Source: Sphingomonas sp. S2M10 (GTDB lineage: Bacteria > Pseudomonadota > Alphaproteobacteria > Sphingomonadales > Sphingomonadaceae). From it: DNA of 64,000 nt. Below are positions 8,988 through 18,790 of this stretch, in pieces. The stretch lies in assembly GCF_012650175.1 (NCBI RefSeq), contig NZ_JAAILI010000077.1, positions 110,506 through 174,505 on the forward strand, in the 5' to 3' direction. The translations under genes and the position numbers were made by a program. Position 1 is the stretch's first letter. The number at the start of each line of letters is the position of its first letter. The notes beneath the pieces were generated by a model, which worked only from the letters and a program-made list of their open reading frames with translations, was not told where the DNA came from and did not search any database.

Positions 8988-10004
8988 ATGGCGAAGGACG
9001 CACGCTCCCGTTCCCGCAAGCGTGCATCTGCGCGCCGGAGCCGGGGGCCGCGCGTTCTGCTCGTTGCCGCGCTGCTGCTGGTCGCCGCCTTTGCCGGTGG
9101 CTGGTTTCTCTGGGCGGGGCCGGGGCCGGCGACCCGGGAATTGAGCGTCGTCGTGCCGGAGGGGGCGACGCTTTCCCGCGCCGCCCGCGAACTGGAGAAG
9201 GCGGGGGCGATCGCCTCCCGCCCGGTCTTCCTCACCTTCGCCAAGCTGTTCGGGGGCGGCGGTACGATCCGTGCGGGCGAATATCGCATCGCACCACGTT
9301 CCAGCGCGCGACAGATCCTCGCCATGCTCCAGGATGGGAATACGCTGCAGCGGCTGGTGACCGTGCCCGAAGGCATGGCATCGATCCTCGTCGCCGAGGC
9401 GCTGGCCAAGGCACCCGCGCTCACCGGCGCTGCGGAGACGCCGGCAGAAGGCTCCGTCCTGCCCGACAGCTATGCCTATGTTCGCAATGAACCGCGTGCG
9501 GCGGTGCTGGCGCGGATGCAGAAGGCGATGGCGGCCTATCTCGCCAAGGCCTGGGCGGGACGCGCCAAAGGCCTGGTGGTGACCACCCCGCGCGAGGCGA
9601 TCATTCTCGCCTCGATCGTCGAAAAGGAAACCGGCAAGCCTTCGGAGCGCACCACGGTCGCGGCCGTCTATGCCAATCGCCTGAAGGCCGGGATGCCGCT
9701 GCAGGCGGATCCCACGATCATCTATCCGATTACCAAGGGCAAGCCGCTCGGCCGACGGATCCTGCAATCGGAGCTGCGCGCGAAGAACGGCTACAACACC
9801 TATACCATGCGCGGCCTGCCCGAAGGGCCGATCGCCAATCCGGGCCGCGCATCGATCGACGCGGTGTTGCACCCGGCGCAGTCAAAGGCGCTCTACTTTG
9901 TTGCAGACGGCAGCGGCGGCCATGTCTTCGCCGAGACCTATGCTCAGCATCAGGCGAACGTGGCGAAATGGTATGCGCTTCGCCGTGCGCGCGGCGAGAT
10001 GTAG
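8988..10004 (+). CDS. mltG: Endolytic peptidoglycan transglycosylase MltG
   Basis: A 338-residue inner-membrane protein with a basic N-terminus, one membrane segment (residues ~22-43) and a periplasmic YceG-like domain. The catalytic glutamate lies in ASIVEKETGKPSE (Glu212), followed by VYANRLKAGMPLQADPT. MltG cuts nascent glycan strands and sets their length. The gene starts four bases after fabF, the same order as fabF-mltG in many proteobacteria. Confidence 0.95.
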   Translation: MAKDARSRSRKRASARRSRGPRVLLVAALLLVAAFAGGWFLWAGPGPATRELSVVVPEGATLSRAARELEKAGAIASRPVFLTFAKLFGGGGTIRAGEYRIAPRSSARQILAMLQDGNTLQRLVTVPEGMASILVAEALAKAPALTGAAETPAEGSVLPDSYAYVRNEPRAAVLARMQKAMAAYLAKAWAGRAKGLVVTTPREAIILASIVEKETGKPSERTTVAAVYANRLKAGMPLQADPTIIYPITKGKPLGRRILQSELRAKNGYNTYTMRGLPEGPIANPGRASIDAVLHPAQSKALYFVADGSGGHVFAETYAQHQANVAKWYALRRARGEM

Positions 10005-10082
10005 GCCCTTCGCTTCCCGGCTTGTTTCCCCGTCTTTGGCATGTAACAAAGTCTCCCTGATCCGAAAATTCAGGGGGAAAGA

Positions 10083-11696
10083 ATGCGTCGTGCCGCCTTG
10101 TTGTGCCTGTTGTTCGCCACCACCGCCAGCCCCGCCTTGGCGCAGGAGAAGCCGAAGGAGGCAGCTGCCAAGGGCGATCATCGCGAGCAGATGAAGGCCG
10201 AGGCGGAGGCGGCTTGGGCCAAGCCCTCGGTCGAGGAGGCTGCGGCGGTCAGCCACGGCGCGGTCACTGTGGGGGGCCAGCGCATCGCCTATACCGCCAC
10301 CGCGGGCACGCTCACCATTCGCGACGACGACGGTAAGCCGACCGCCTCCTATTTCTACACCGCTTATGTGCGCGACGGCGCGCCGCGCGAGCAGCGGCCG
10401 GTGACCTTCTTCTACAATGGCGGGCCGGGCTCGCCGACGATCTGGCTCCACATGGGCAGCTTTGCGCCGGTGCGGGTCACCACCGCCAATCCGGAATATA
10501 TTCGCCCGGCGCCCTATGGCTTCGGCCCCAACCCGGACTCGCTGATCGACAAGAGCGATCTCGTCTTCATCGACGCGCTCGGCGCCGGCTGGTCACGGCC
10601 GCTGGGGGACAAGACCGGCAAGGACTTCTGGGGCGTCGACCAGGATGCCGACGGCTTTGCCCGTGCCATCCTCCGCTACACCAGCAAGTTCGATCGCTGG
10701 CAAAGCCCGAAATTCCTGTTCGGCGAGAGTTACGGCACGCTGCGCAATCCGGTGGTTGCCGCCAAGCTGGAGGAGGCGGGGCTGAGCCTGAACGGCATGG
10801 TGCAGTTCTCGACGATCATGAACTATGGCGTGCGCCAGCCAGGCTACGACCAAAATTTCCTGACGCTTTTCCCGACCATGGCGGCGACCGCATGGTATCA
10901 CAATCGGCTTCAGAACCGTGCCGCCGATCTGCCGACCTTCCTTGCGGAGGTGCGCGCCTTCACCAGCGGCCCCTACGCCGCTGCGCTCGCCAAGGGCTCG
11001 ACCATCTCGGCGGCCGAGAAGGCGGCGGTCGCCAGGAAGATGGCGGACTATACCGGCATCAGCGAGGCCTATATCCTGCGTGCAGACCTGCGTCTCACCC
11101 TGCCGCGTTTCCAGACCGAGTTGCTGCGGGATCGGCGTCTCGCGGTCGGGCGCCTGGATTCTCGCTACCTGCTGAACGTCACCGACGCCAATGCCGACAG
11201 CCCGAGCGACGATCCGGCCTCCACGGCGGTTACCGGCGCCTTTGTCGCAACCTTCCAGGACTATGCGACCCGCGTGCTGGGCTACAAAACCGACATGCCG
11301 TACCGCATGACCGCGCGCGGCCCGGGGTTCGAATGGGACTGGAAGCACCGCGCGCCCGATGGCAGCGGCACGCACCTGATGCCGAACAGCGCCGCCGACC
11401 TCGCCTATACGATGCGGACCAACCCGTATCTCAAGGTCTTGTTCATGAACGGCTATTACGACTTTGCCACACCATTTTTCGGCGCCGAGTTCGACGTGAG
11501 CCACATGCTGCTCGACCCGCAGCTCCAGAACAACATCCGCTTCACCTATTATGATGCCGGACACATGGTCTATCTGAACCCGGCGACGATGCCCCAGATG
11601 CATCGTGACCTCGCCGCCTGGTACGACGATGCCCTGCGCAGCGCCGCATCCAGCCGGCCGCCGGCGCGCCCCGAGGCGAAGGCGGCGCAGAACTGA
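10083..11696 (+). CDS. Exported S10-family serine carboxypeptidase-like protein
   Basis: A 537-residue protein with a signal peptide (cleavage near PALAQE) and a charged, helical N-terminal extension. S10 features: NGGPGSPTIW at ~112-121 (oxyanion region), the nucleophile elbow GESYG (Ser216), Asp460 in GYYDFATP and His494 in AGHMVYLN. All triad residues are present, so it is probably an active periplasmic or secreted carboxypeptidase. It stands alone 78 bases after mltG, behind AGGGGGAAAG. Confidence 0.92.
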   Translation: MRRAALLCLLFATTASPALAQEKPKEAAAKGDHREQMKAEAEAAWAKPSVEEAAAVSHGAVTVGGQRIAYTATAGTLTIRDDDGKPTASYFYTAYVRDGAPREQRPVTFFYNGGPGSPTIWLHMGSFAPVRVTTANPEYIRPAPYGFGPNPDSLIDKSDLVFIDALGAGWSRPLGDKTGKDFWGVDQDADGFARAILRYTSKFDRWQSPKFLFGESYGTLRNPVVAAKLEEAGLSLNGMVQFSTIMNYGVRQPGYDQNFLTLFPTMAATAWYHNRLQNRAADLPTFLAEVRAFTSGPYAAALAKGSTISAAEKAAVARKMADYTGISEAYILRADLRLTLPRFQTELLRDRRLAVGRLDSRYLLNVTDANADSPSDDPASTAVTGAFVATFQDYATRVLGYKTDMPYRMTARGPGFEWDWKHRAPDGSGTHLMPNSAADLAYTMRTNPYLKVLFMNGYYDFATPFFGAEFDVSHMLLDPQLQNNIRFTYYDAGHMVYLNPATMPQMHRDLAAWYDDALRSAASSRPPARPEAKAAQN

Positions 11697-12041
11697 GACG
11701 AGGGCTCCGACCGTTCCAGCGACTCCGGGGAAGCGCCATCGACGCTCCCCCGGAACTGGCTTGCGCGCGAGCATCGCGGTGGCTGCGGCACAGCTGAACC
11801 GCGCGGTGCGGAAACCGTATCGCGCTGCCACTTATCGCGCGGCGGGGATCGCACACACGCGTTCGGTGCTCCAGCCGTCCGCATGCGCTGCCGGCTCGCC
11901 CTCGCCCGGATCAGCAGGATCGCCGCTTTGCCGGGCCAATGCGCAGAGAACAGGCGCGATCGCCATGCGCAGGAATTCGCTTTGGTCCCTTGGTCGGCCG
12001 TGGCGGCTTGGCCCGCGCATGCTGCTATGGCAGGGCGAAGC
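11697..12041 (+). other. 345-base gap with a strong hairpin
   Basis: No convincing gene was found on either strand. At 11724-11754 a 12-bp stem with one mismatch (TCCGGGGAAGCG / CGCTCCCCCGGA) follows the carboxypeptidase stop by 28 bases, but no T-run follows on either side, so it may be a processing or partial termination structure. A 44-codon minus-strand frame ending at 11832 has no ribosome site or recognisable product. Confidence 0.5.
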
Positions 12042-12503
12042 ATGACGATTGCGCCGCATATCCTCGTCGATGCCGATGCCTGCCCGGTCAAGGACGAGAT
12101 CTACAAGGTCGCCTGGCGGATGGAGGTGCCGGTGACGCTGGTCAGCAATGCGCATCTGCGCGTGCCGCAGCATCCGCTGATCACCCGTGTGGTGGTGAGC
12201 GAGGGGTTCGACGCGGCCGACAACTGGATCGCCGAGCACAGCAACGCCGGCAGCGTGGTGGTGACCGCAGACATCCTGCTCGCCGATCGCTGCCTGAAGG
12301 CAGGCGCGGCAGCAGTGCTGTCCCCTAACGGCAAGCCGTTCACCACCAGCTCGATCGGCAGCGCAGTGGCGGTGCGCGCGATCATGGCAGATCTGCGGGC
12401 CGGCGGCGACCGCATCGGCGGCCCGCCGCCGTTCGGGAAGGAGGATCGCTCGCGCTTTCTCTCGGCGCTGGACTCCGCGCTGGTACGAGCGCGGAGCGGC
12501 TAG
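12042..12503 (+). CDS. YaiI/YqxD (UPF0178, DUF188) family protein
   Basis: A 153-residue protein with the family's acidic N-terminal motif ILVDADACPVKDEIYKVA and a second conserved stretch VTADILLADRCLKAGAA, which resembles a PIN/NYN-type nuclease fold. It ends with the GGPPPFGKEDRSRFL block found in this family. The function is unproven; a metal-dependent RNase role is a family-level guess. The ATG at 12042 was preferred; an in-frame ATG at 12027 is also possible. Its stop overlaps the convergent small gene by four bases. Confidence 0.9.
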   Translation: MTIAPHILVDADACPVKDEIYKVAWRMEVPVTLVSNAHLRVPQHPLITRVVVSEGFDAADNWIAEHSNAGSVVVTADILLADRCLKAGAAAVLSPNGKPFTTSSIGSAVAVRAIMADLRAGGDRIGGPPPFGKEDRSRFLSALDSALVRARSG

Positions 12504-12679
12504 TGCAGCTTGGCGATCGAGAGACCGTCGAGTTTGGCGCGTTCCTTCACCGATTCCTCGCTGCGGGTAAGCGCCTTGGCGATGGCACGCAGCGGCATGC
12601 CCTTCTTGGCGAGGGTGTGGAGCTTTTGCAGCTCGTCGGGACGCCAGGGCTGGCGATGTCGTTCGAAGCGTTCGGCCAT
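12500..12679 (-). CDS. 59-residue Myb/SANT-like helix-turn-helix protein
   Basis: The product has one compact three-helix pattern, PWRPDELQKLHTLAKKGM then LRAIAKALTRSEESVKERA, resembling SANT/Myb-like or GcrA-like DNA-binding modules with a conserved Trp near the start. It ends GLSIAKLH. Being monocistronic and very small, it could be a nucleoid or regulatory DNA-binding protein. I chose the ATG at 12679 (MAERF); a longer frame upstream has no family character. Confidence 0.75.
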   Translation of the reverse strand: MAERFERHRQPWRPDELQKLHTLAKKGMPLRAIAKALTRSEESVKERAKLDGLSIAKLH

Positions 12680-12722
12680 GGCACCTGTTAGCCGATATAT
12701 GGTGTCTGGAACATGGGCCAGC

Positions 12723-12998
12723 TCAGACCAGTGAACGCAGGGCGGCTTCAACGCGTGCAGCGCCCGCCTCGCCGGAACTGGCAACGTCGATCGGGCGCCC
12801 GCCAAGCGCGTCGTGCACGCCGTTGAGGAACGCCAGAGCTGCGTCGCGGTCGGGCAGGCACTGAAAGGCGAGCAGGGCGACGCGCGACTGGCGGGCGATG
12901 ACATCGGGAGCAAGTTTCGTCCGGGCGGTGCCGCGGAAGCGCGGGCGGTCCTTCTCGTCCGAGGTTGCGCCGACGGCGAGCTGCGTGATCGCACCCAT
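12723..12998 (-). CDS. MbcA/ParS/Xre (DUF2384)-like antitoxin-family protein, short
   Basis: A 91-residue product. Residues ~50-88 (DRDAALAFLNGVHDALGGRP followed by DVA and a GAARVEAAL helix) match the toxin-binding DUF2384 region of RES-Xre type antitoxins, including the signature ALGG-RP. The usual N-terminal helix-turn-helix is absent or very reduced: only ~40 basic residues precede the domain. The ATG overlaps the stop of the upstream 54-residue frame by one base (TGATG), which suggests coupling. No RES toxin is visible. The domain call is reasonably good; activity as an antitoxin is inference. Confidence 0.6.
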   Translation of the reverse strand: MGAITQLAVGATSDEKDRPRFRGTARTKLAPDVIARQSRVALLAFQCLPDRDAALAFLNGVHDALGGRPIDVASSGEAGAARVEAALRSLV

Positions 12999-13162
12999 CA
13001 GACGGTGATCGCCATGTGAGGCGCGGCGTTGGCACGGTGCCATGAGTGGATGGGATCGGCACAGGCCCACGCTCGCTGGGAGGCATGCAACGCGATGCAC
13101 TCGGCGACTACGACGCGGGGCTGGCAGTTCTGATATCGGGGAAGCAGATCGGCGAGGTCCAT
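12998..13162 (-). CDS. Possible 54-residue protein coupled to the ParS-like gene
   Basis: The frame starts MDLADLLPRYQNC and ends APHMAITV, and its TGA overlaps the ATG of the next gene. It has three cysteines and several Trp/His residues and matches no family I recognise. It could be a genuine small partner, a remnant of a larger gene, or chance. There is no strong ribosome site upstream. The 130 bases between it and map hold nothing I can identify. Confidence 0.35.
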   Translation of the reverse strand: MDLADLLPRYQNCQPRVVVAECIALHASQRAWACADPIHSWHRANAAPHMAITV

Positions 13163-13292
13163 GGACACACTCGTGCTGCGCAAGCGAGAACATGACGTAC
13201 CCAGCCGCCGGCGCTTACGGATTGGAAGCCGGCGATGATGGATAGATGGGGAGGGGGCAATCGTTTCGCAAGCGCCGCGCCCTGCGGACCCA

Positions 13293-14060
13293 CTAGGCGG
13301 GCACGCGTTCGCCCTCGCGCAGGGTCAGCACCTCGACCCCGGTGGCGGTCACCGCAACGGTGTGCTCGAACTGCGCGGAGAGCTTGCGGTCGTTGGTCAC
13401 CACCGTCCAGCCGTCGTCGAGCGTCGTCACCTTGCGGGTGCCCTGGTTAAGCATCGGCTCGATCGTGAAGGTCATGCCTTCGCGCAGCTTCATGCCTGTG
13501 CCGGGGCGGCCGAAATGAAGGACCGAGGGCTCCTCGTGCATCTCGCGGCCGATGCCGTGGCCGCAATAATCGCGGACGATGGAATAGCCGTGCTGCTTGG
13601 CGTGGCGCTCGATCGCGGCGCCGATGTCACCCAGCGTCGCGCCGGGGCGGACTTGGGCGATGCCCTTCCACAGCGCTTCCTGCGTCACCTTCACCAGCCG
13701 CCGGGCCTGGGGCGAGACGGTGCCGACCATGTAGGTCTTGCTGGAATCGGCGATGAAGCCGTTCTTTTCCAGCGTGATGTCGAGGTTGATGATGTCGCCG
13801 TCGCGGACGATCGTCGCGGCATCGGGCACGCCGTGGCAGACGACATGGTTGATCGAGCAGTTGAGCACGAAGCCATAGCCATATTGCCCCTTGCTGGCGG
13901 GGCGGGCGTGGAGCTCGTCGGTGATGTAGCGCTCGACCAGCGTGTCGATTGCGAGTGTCGACATGCCGGCGAGCGGCGTGCGGTCGAGCATCGTAAAGAC
14001 CTGGGCGAGCAGCCGCCCTGCTTCTCGCATCAGGTCGAGCTCTTCTGGCGTCTTGACCAT
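13293..14060 (-). CDS. map: Methionine aminopeptidase, type I
   Basis: A 255-residue enzyme that removes the N-terminal methionine from new proteins in the cytoplasm. All five metal ligands are present: Asp94 and Asp105 (NLDITLEKNGFIAD), His168 (GHGIG), Glu201 (TIEPML) and Glu232 (QFEHTV). I chose the ATG at 14060 over an upstream in-frame start because it gives standard length and lies one base after the stop of the ParD-like gene, with which it is probably co-translated. Confidence 0.96.
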   Translation of the reverse strand: MVKTPEELDLMREAGRLLAQVFTMLDRTPLAGMSTLAIDTLVERYITDELHARPASKGQYGYGFVLNCSINHVVCHGVPDAATIVRDGDIINLDITLEKNGFIADSSKTYMVGTVSPQARRLVKVTQEALWKGIAQVRPGATLGDIGAAIERHAKQHGYSIVRDYCGHGIGREMHEEPSVLHFGRPGTGMKLREGMTFTIEPMLNQGTRKVTTLDDGWTVVTNDRKLSAQFEHTVAVTATGVEVLTLREGERVPA

Positions 14061-14061
14061 C

Positions 14062-14268
14062 TCAGGCGGGCTCGAACGCGGCGGCGCCGACCTGCGCCTC
14101 GGCCAGCTGGCGGCGGACAATCTCGTTGAAGGAGAGGGTGGGGTTGGCCTCGGCGAGCATGCCGATCTTCATCCAATATTCCGCCTGGGCGTTGATCGAG
14201 CGGCACATCACCGCGCTGGCGCGGCGCGCCTCCTCGTGGAGGTCGTCGGCGATTTTCACGATGCCCAT
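14062..14268 (-). CDS. ParD-like antitoxin-family protein
   Basis: A 68-residue protein, MGIVKIADDLHEEARRASAV followed by SINAQAEYWMKIGMLAE, characteristic of the ParD-like (DUF3423) family related to ribbon-helix-helix antitoxins. No ParE toxin lies next to it; instead its stop is one base from the map ATG, so the two form a coupled pair. Whether it binds DNA, a distant toxin or MAP is unknown. Family call is good, role is open. Confidence 0.82.
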   Translation of the reverse strand: MGIVKIADDLHEEARRASAVMCRSINAQAEYWMKIGMLAEANPTLSFNEIVRRQLAEAQVGAAAFEPA

Positions 14269-14341
14269 GGGTGCTCCGGTATGGGTGAGACTACGGAGCG
14301 TATATGGTTCGTATATTGGCAAAGGGCAAGGGTTTGGAGAG

Positions 14342-14456
14342 CTTAGCCCCTCCCCTTTAGGGGAGGGGTAGGGGTGGGGCTGTGTCTCGCAGAGACCAAC
14401 AGCGGGTCTGGAATCCCTCCACCCCAAACCCCTCCTCCAAGGAGGAGGGGCTTAGA
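14342..14456. repeat. Paired palindromic intergenic repeat (C/T-rich class)
   Basis: Two hairpin-forming arms face each other: TTAGCCCCTCCCCTTTAGGG on the left, and on the right a unit whose reverse complement reads TAAGCCCCTCCTCCTTGGAG. About 40 bases of spacer with GTCTCGCAGAGAC lie between. It fills the gap between the eda stop and the ParD-like start. A related pair is at 18791-18900. Confidence 0.8.
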
Positions 14457-14465
14457 ACGTGTGAA

Positions 14466-15083
14466 TTATCGCGGCAGCGCGGCGGCTTCGCGCGCCTTGG
14501 CTTCCACCTCTTCCAGCGAGCCGCTGGCGATCCAGCTGCCGCCGACGCAGAGCACCGGATCGAACGCCAGCCACTCGGGCGCGCTCGCCAGGCTGATGCC
14601 GCCGGTGGGGCAGAACTTCGCCTCGTAGAAAGGCGCGGCAAGCGCCTTGAGCGCCTTGAGTCCGCCCGAGGTCTCGGCCGGGAAGAACTTGAAGTGGCTC
14701 AGGCCCAGATCCATGCCGCGCATGATGTCGCCGGCATTGGCGATGCCCGGCAGATACGGCACGCCGCTCTTGACGATCGCATCGCCGATACGGTCGGTCA
14801 GGCCGGGGGATACGATGAACTCGGCGTCCTCCCGCATCACCTGCTCGAATTGCTGGGTGTTGACCACGGTGCCGGCACCCACGATCGCGCCGGGAACCTG
14901 CTTCATCTCGCGGATGGCGTCGAGCGCCGCCGGCGTGCGCATCGTCACTTCGAGCACGCGCAGACCGCCCTTCACCAGCGCCTCGGCGAGCGGGCGCGCC
15001 TTGGCGGCGTCGTCGATCACCAGCACCGGGATGACCGGGGCGGTGCGCATGATGGCTTCGATCGTGGGGCGGGTGTCGCTCAC
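14466..15083 (-). CDS. eda: 2-keto-3-deoxy-6-phosphogluconate aldolase
   Basis: A 205-residue class I aldolase that splits KDPG into pyruvate and glyceraldehyde 3-phosphate, the last Entner-Doudoroff step. Glu45 lies in LEVTMRTP and the Schiff-base Lys132 in HFKFFPAE; GAGTV and a C-terminal GGIS phosphate loop are also seen. The start is GTG, overlapping the glk stop by four bases (GTGA), so glk and eda are translationally coupled. Confidence 0.96.
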   Translation of the reverse strand: MSDTRPTIEAIMRTAPVIPVLVIDDAAKARPLAEALVKGGLRVLEVTMRTPAALDAIREMKQVPGAIVGAGTVVNTQQFEQVMREDAEFIVSPGLTDRIGDAIVKSGVPYLPGIANAGDIMRGMDLGLSHFKFFPAETSGGLKALKALAAPFYEAKFCPTGGISLASAPEWLAFDPVLCVGGSWIASGSLEEVEAKAREAAALPR

Positions 15084-16051
15084 TGTGCATGCTCCTGGGC
15101 GAAGGCGGCGGCTGCGCCGTACAGGCCCGGCTGGGGATGGGTGATCAGCTTGACGGGGATCGTCGCCATCAGGGAGCGGAATCGCCCCTTGGCGACGAAT
15201 CGCTCGCCGAACCCCGATTGCAGCAGATGGTCCTTGAGGCGCAACCCCAGACCGCCCGCGATCACCACCGCAGTAGGGCCATGGGCAAGCGCGAGATCGC
15301 CCGCCACCGCGCCGAGGCTGAGGCAGAAGCGATCAAGCGCAGCGACCGCGAGGCTGTCCTTGCCTTCCAGCGCCAGCGTCCAGATGGCCTTGTCGTCGAG
15401 GCGGGAAACGGGAACGCCTTCGAGATCGGCCAGCGTCTCGTAGATCGAGACAATCGCCGGTCCGGCGACGATGCGTTCCTTGGAAACGCGCTGATAGGTG
15501 CGACGCAGTCGCTTCACCAGCGCATCCTCGATCGCGTCGAGCGGCGCGAAGTCGCTATGGCCGCCCTCGGTGGCGATAATGTCATAGCCGCCGCTGCGAT
15601 GGCGGAACACCTGCGCCACGCCGAGCCCGGTACCCGGCCCGCACACCGTAATCGAGCCTTTTACCGGGAGCGAGGTTTCCGGACCGCACAGATGAAGGAA
15701 CGAGGCGTCCTCGAGTTGCGCGACGGCATGGCCGATCGCTTCGAAATCGTTGACGATCGTCCAGGTATCGGCACCCAGCCGCTCCGGGATCAGCGGCGGG
15801 CGGATGATCCAGGGATTGTTGGTGAGCTTGATGAGGTCGTTGTTGACTGGCGACGCCACTGCAATCGCCGCCGCCTTGGGCACTGGGCGACCGAGCTGCT
15901 CGCCAAAGGCGCGCCAGGCGAGCTGGAGGCTGGGATGTTCGGCTACCTTCTGGGTGATCGGCTCGCTGAGCGAAACGACGCGACCCTCCGCGACCTCCGC
16001 CACCGCAAAGCGCGCGTGGGTCCCCCCGATGTCGACGGCGACGACTTCCAT
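15080..16051 (-). CDS. glk: Glucokinase
   Basis: A 323-residue sugar kinase of the Glk (not ROK) family: DIGGTHARFAV phosphate loop at ~7-17, VNNDLIKLTNNPW substrate region, GPGTGLGVAQVF and EGGHSDFAP. It phosphorylates glucose to feed the zwf-pgl-edd-eda route encoded next to it. It is preceded by a 125-base gap after edd, which holds an inverted repeat and may carry a separate promoter for glk-eda. Confidence 0.95.
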   Translation of the reverse strand: MEVVAVDIGGTHARFAVAEVAEGRVVSLSEPITQKVAEHPSLQLAWRAFGEQLGRPVPKAAAIAVASPVNNDLIKLTNNPWIIRPPLIPERLGADTWTIVNDFEAIGHAVAQLEDASFLHLCGPETSLPVKGSITVCGPGTGLGVAQVFRHRSGGYDIIATEGGHSDFAPLDAIEDALVKRLRRTYQRVSKERIVAGPAIVSIYETLADLEGVPVSRLDDKAIWTLALEGKDSLAVAALDRFCLSLGAVAGDLALAHGPTAVVIAGGLGLRLKDHLLQSGFGERFVAKGRFRSLMATIPVKLITHPQPGLYGAAAAFAQEHAQ

Positions 16052-16128
16052 CCGATTCCGATCCTCTCTCTGCAGCCCCTGTCAACGTTGCCAGTGGGCG
16101 GCCGTTCTTCTTCCCGTCCGTCGCGCGG

Positions 16129-16165
16129 ATGTAAAGTCCGTGTGCAGGACGGGTATGATTTACAT
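16129..16165 (-). promoter_or_regulatory. Possible operator/promoter region of glk-eda
   Basis: ATGTAAA and TTTACAT form a perfect 7-bp inverted repeat separated by 23 bases, with a nested GTCC/GGAC pair. It lies in the edd-glk gap, 78-114 bases before the glk start, in AT-richer sequence. It could bind a sugar-acid regulator or mark a promoter; no regulator gene is adjacent. Confidence 0.3.
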
Positions 16166-16176
16166 GCGTTACAATC

Positions 16177-18000
<1,824 letters not shown>

Positions 18001-18708
18001 TTACAGACTCCAGTGGATGTCGACAGGCAGTTCGGTTTCGGCAAGCACGCGGCCGATCGGGAGGGTCGAGCCGGCGCCTTCGGAGATCGCGCGCTCGAGC
18101 ACGTCCTTCTTCTCCTGACCGGTGATCGCGATCATCAGCGCGCGCGCCGAGACGATCGCGGCCAGCGACAAAGTCACGCGGGGGACGGGGGCTTCGGGCG
18201 GCAGCGGATCGGGCATCACGCCCAGTGCGCGGCGCTCCTTGGGGCCGGTCAGCGCTTCGGCGAGATCGGGGCCGGGGAAGATCGAGGCGGTATGGCCATC
18301 GGCGCCCATGCCGAGCAGGCAGAGATCGAGCGGCCAGTGGAAGTCCTGAAGGCGCGCATCGGCGGCGCGGCCGGCGGCCTTGTACTCATCGGCCTTTTCG
18401 CTGACCACCGGGATCACGCGGGCACCGAGTGGCAAGAACACCTTGGCCAGGCCGGTGACGTTCGACATCGCGTCGCCCATCGGCACGATGCGATCGTCGG
18501 TCGGGATGATCGTCACGCGCTTCCAGTCGAGCTTGGCCTTGCTCAGCTTGGCGTAGATCGGGCCGGGGGTACGGCCGCCCGCAAGCGCGATAACCGCGGC
18601 GCCGCGCGCGTCGATCGCGCTCTCGATGATGAACTGCACGTCGCCGGCAAGCGCGTCGCCCATCTCGGCGGCGTCCTCATAGTCCCACCATTCGATTTCG
18701 GTCGTCAT
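18001..18708 (-). CDS. pgl: 6-phosphogluconolactonase
   Basis: A 235-residue DevB-type lactonase with ALAGGRTPGPIYAKL near the N-terminus and LLGMGADGHTASIFPG in the middle, both family signatures. It hydrolyses the lactone made by Zwf. It is separated from zwf by 218 bases containing a large paired repeat, and is directly followed by edd. Confidence 0.95.
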   Translation of the reverse strand: MTTEIEWWDYEDAAEMGDALAGDVQFIIESAIDARGAAVIALAGGRTPGPIYAKLSKAKLDWKRVTIIPTDDRIVPMGDAMSNVTGLAKVFLPLGARVIPVVSEKADEYKAAGRAADARLQDFHWPLDLCLLGMGADGHTASIFPGPDLAEALTGPKERRALGVMPDPLPPEAPVPRVTLSLAAIVSARALMIAITGQEKKDVLERAISEGAGSTLPIGRVLAETELPVDIHWSL

Positions 18709-18790
18709 GTCAGCTCCTTGGGTTTGGGTGGGACCAGGTCAGCGGCGTGCGAGCCGCGCAGGTCCGATATAGGGTGAACGTCCCGTTAAT

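Noticed and set aside
11697..12041. Small minus-strand gene in the gap before the YaiI-family gene
   Set aside because: The short frames lack a ribosome site and a coherent product, and overlapping frames are equally open.
14342..14456. CRISPR-like repetition
   Set aside because: Copies are inverted pairs with unrelated spacing, not direct repeats with unique spacers, and no cas gene is present.
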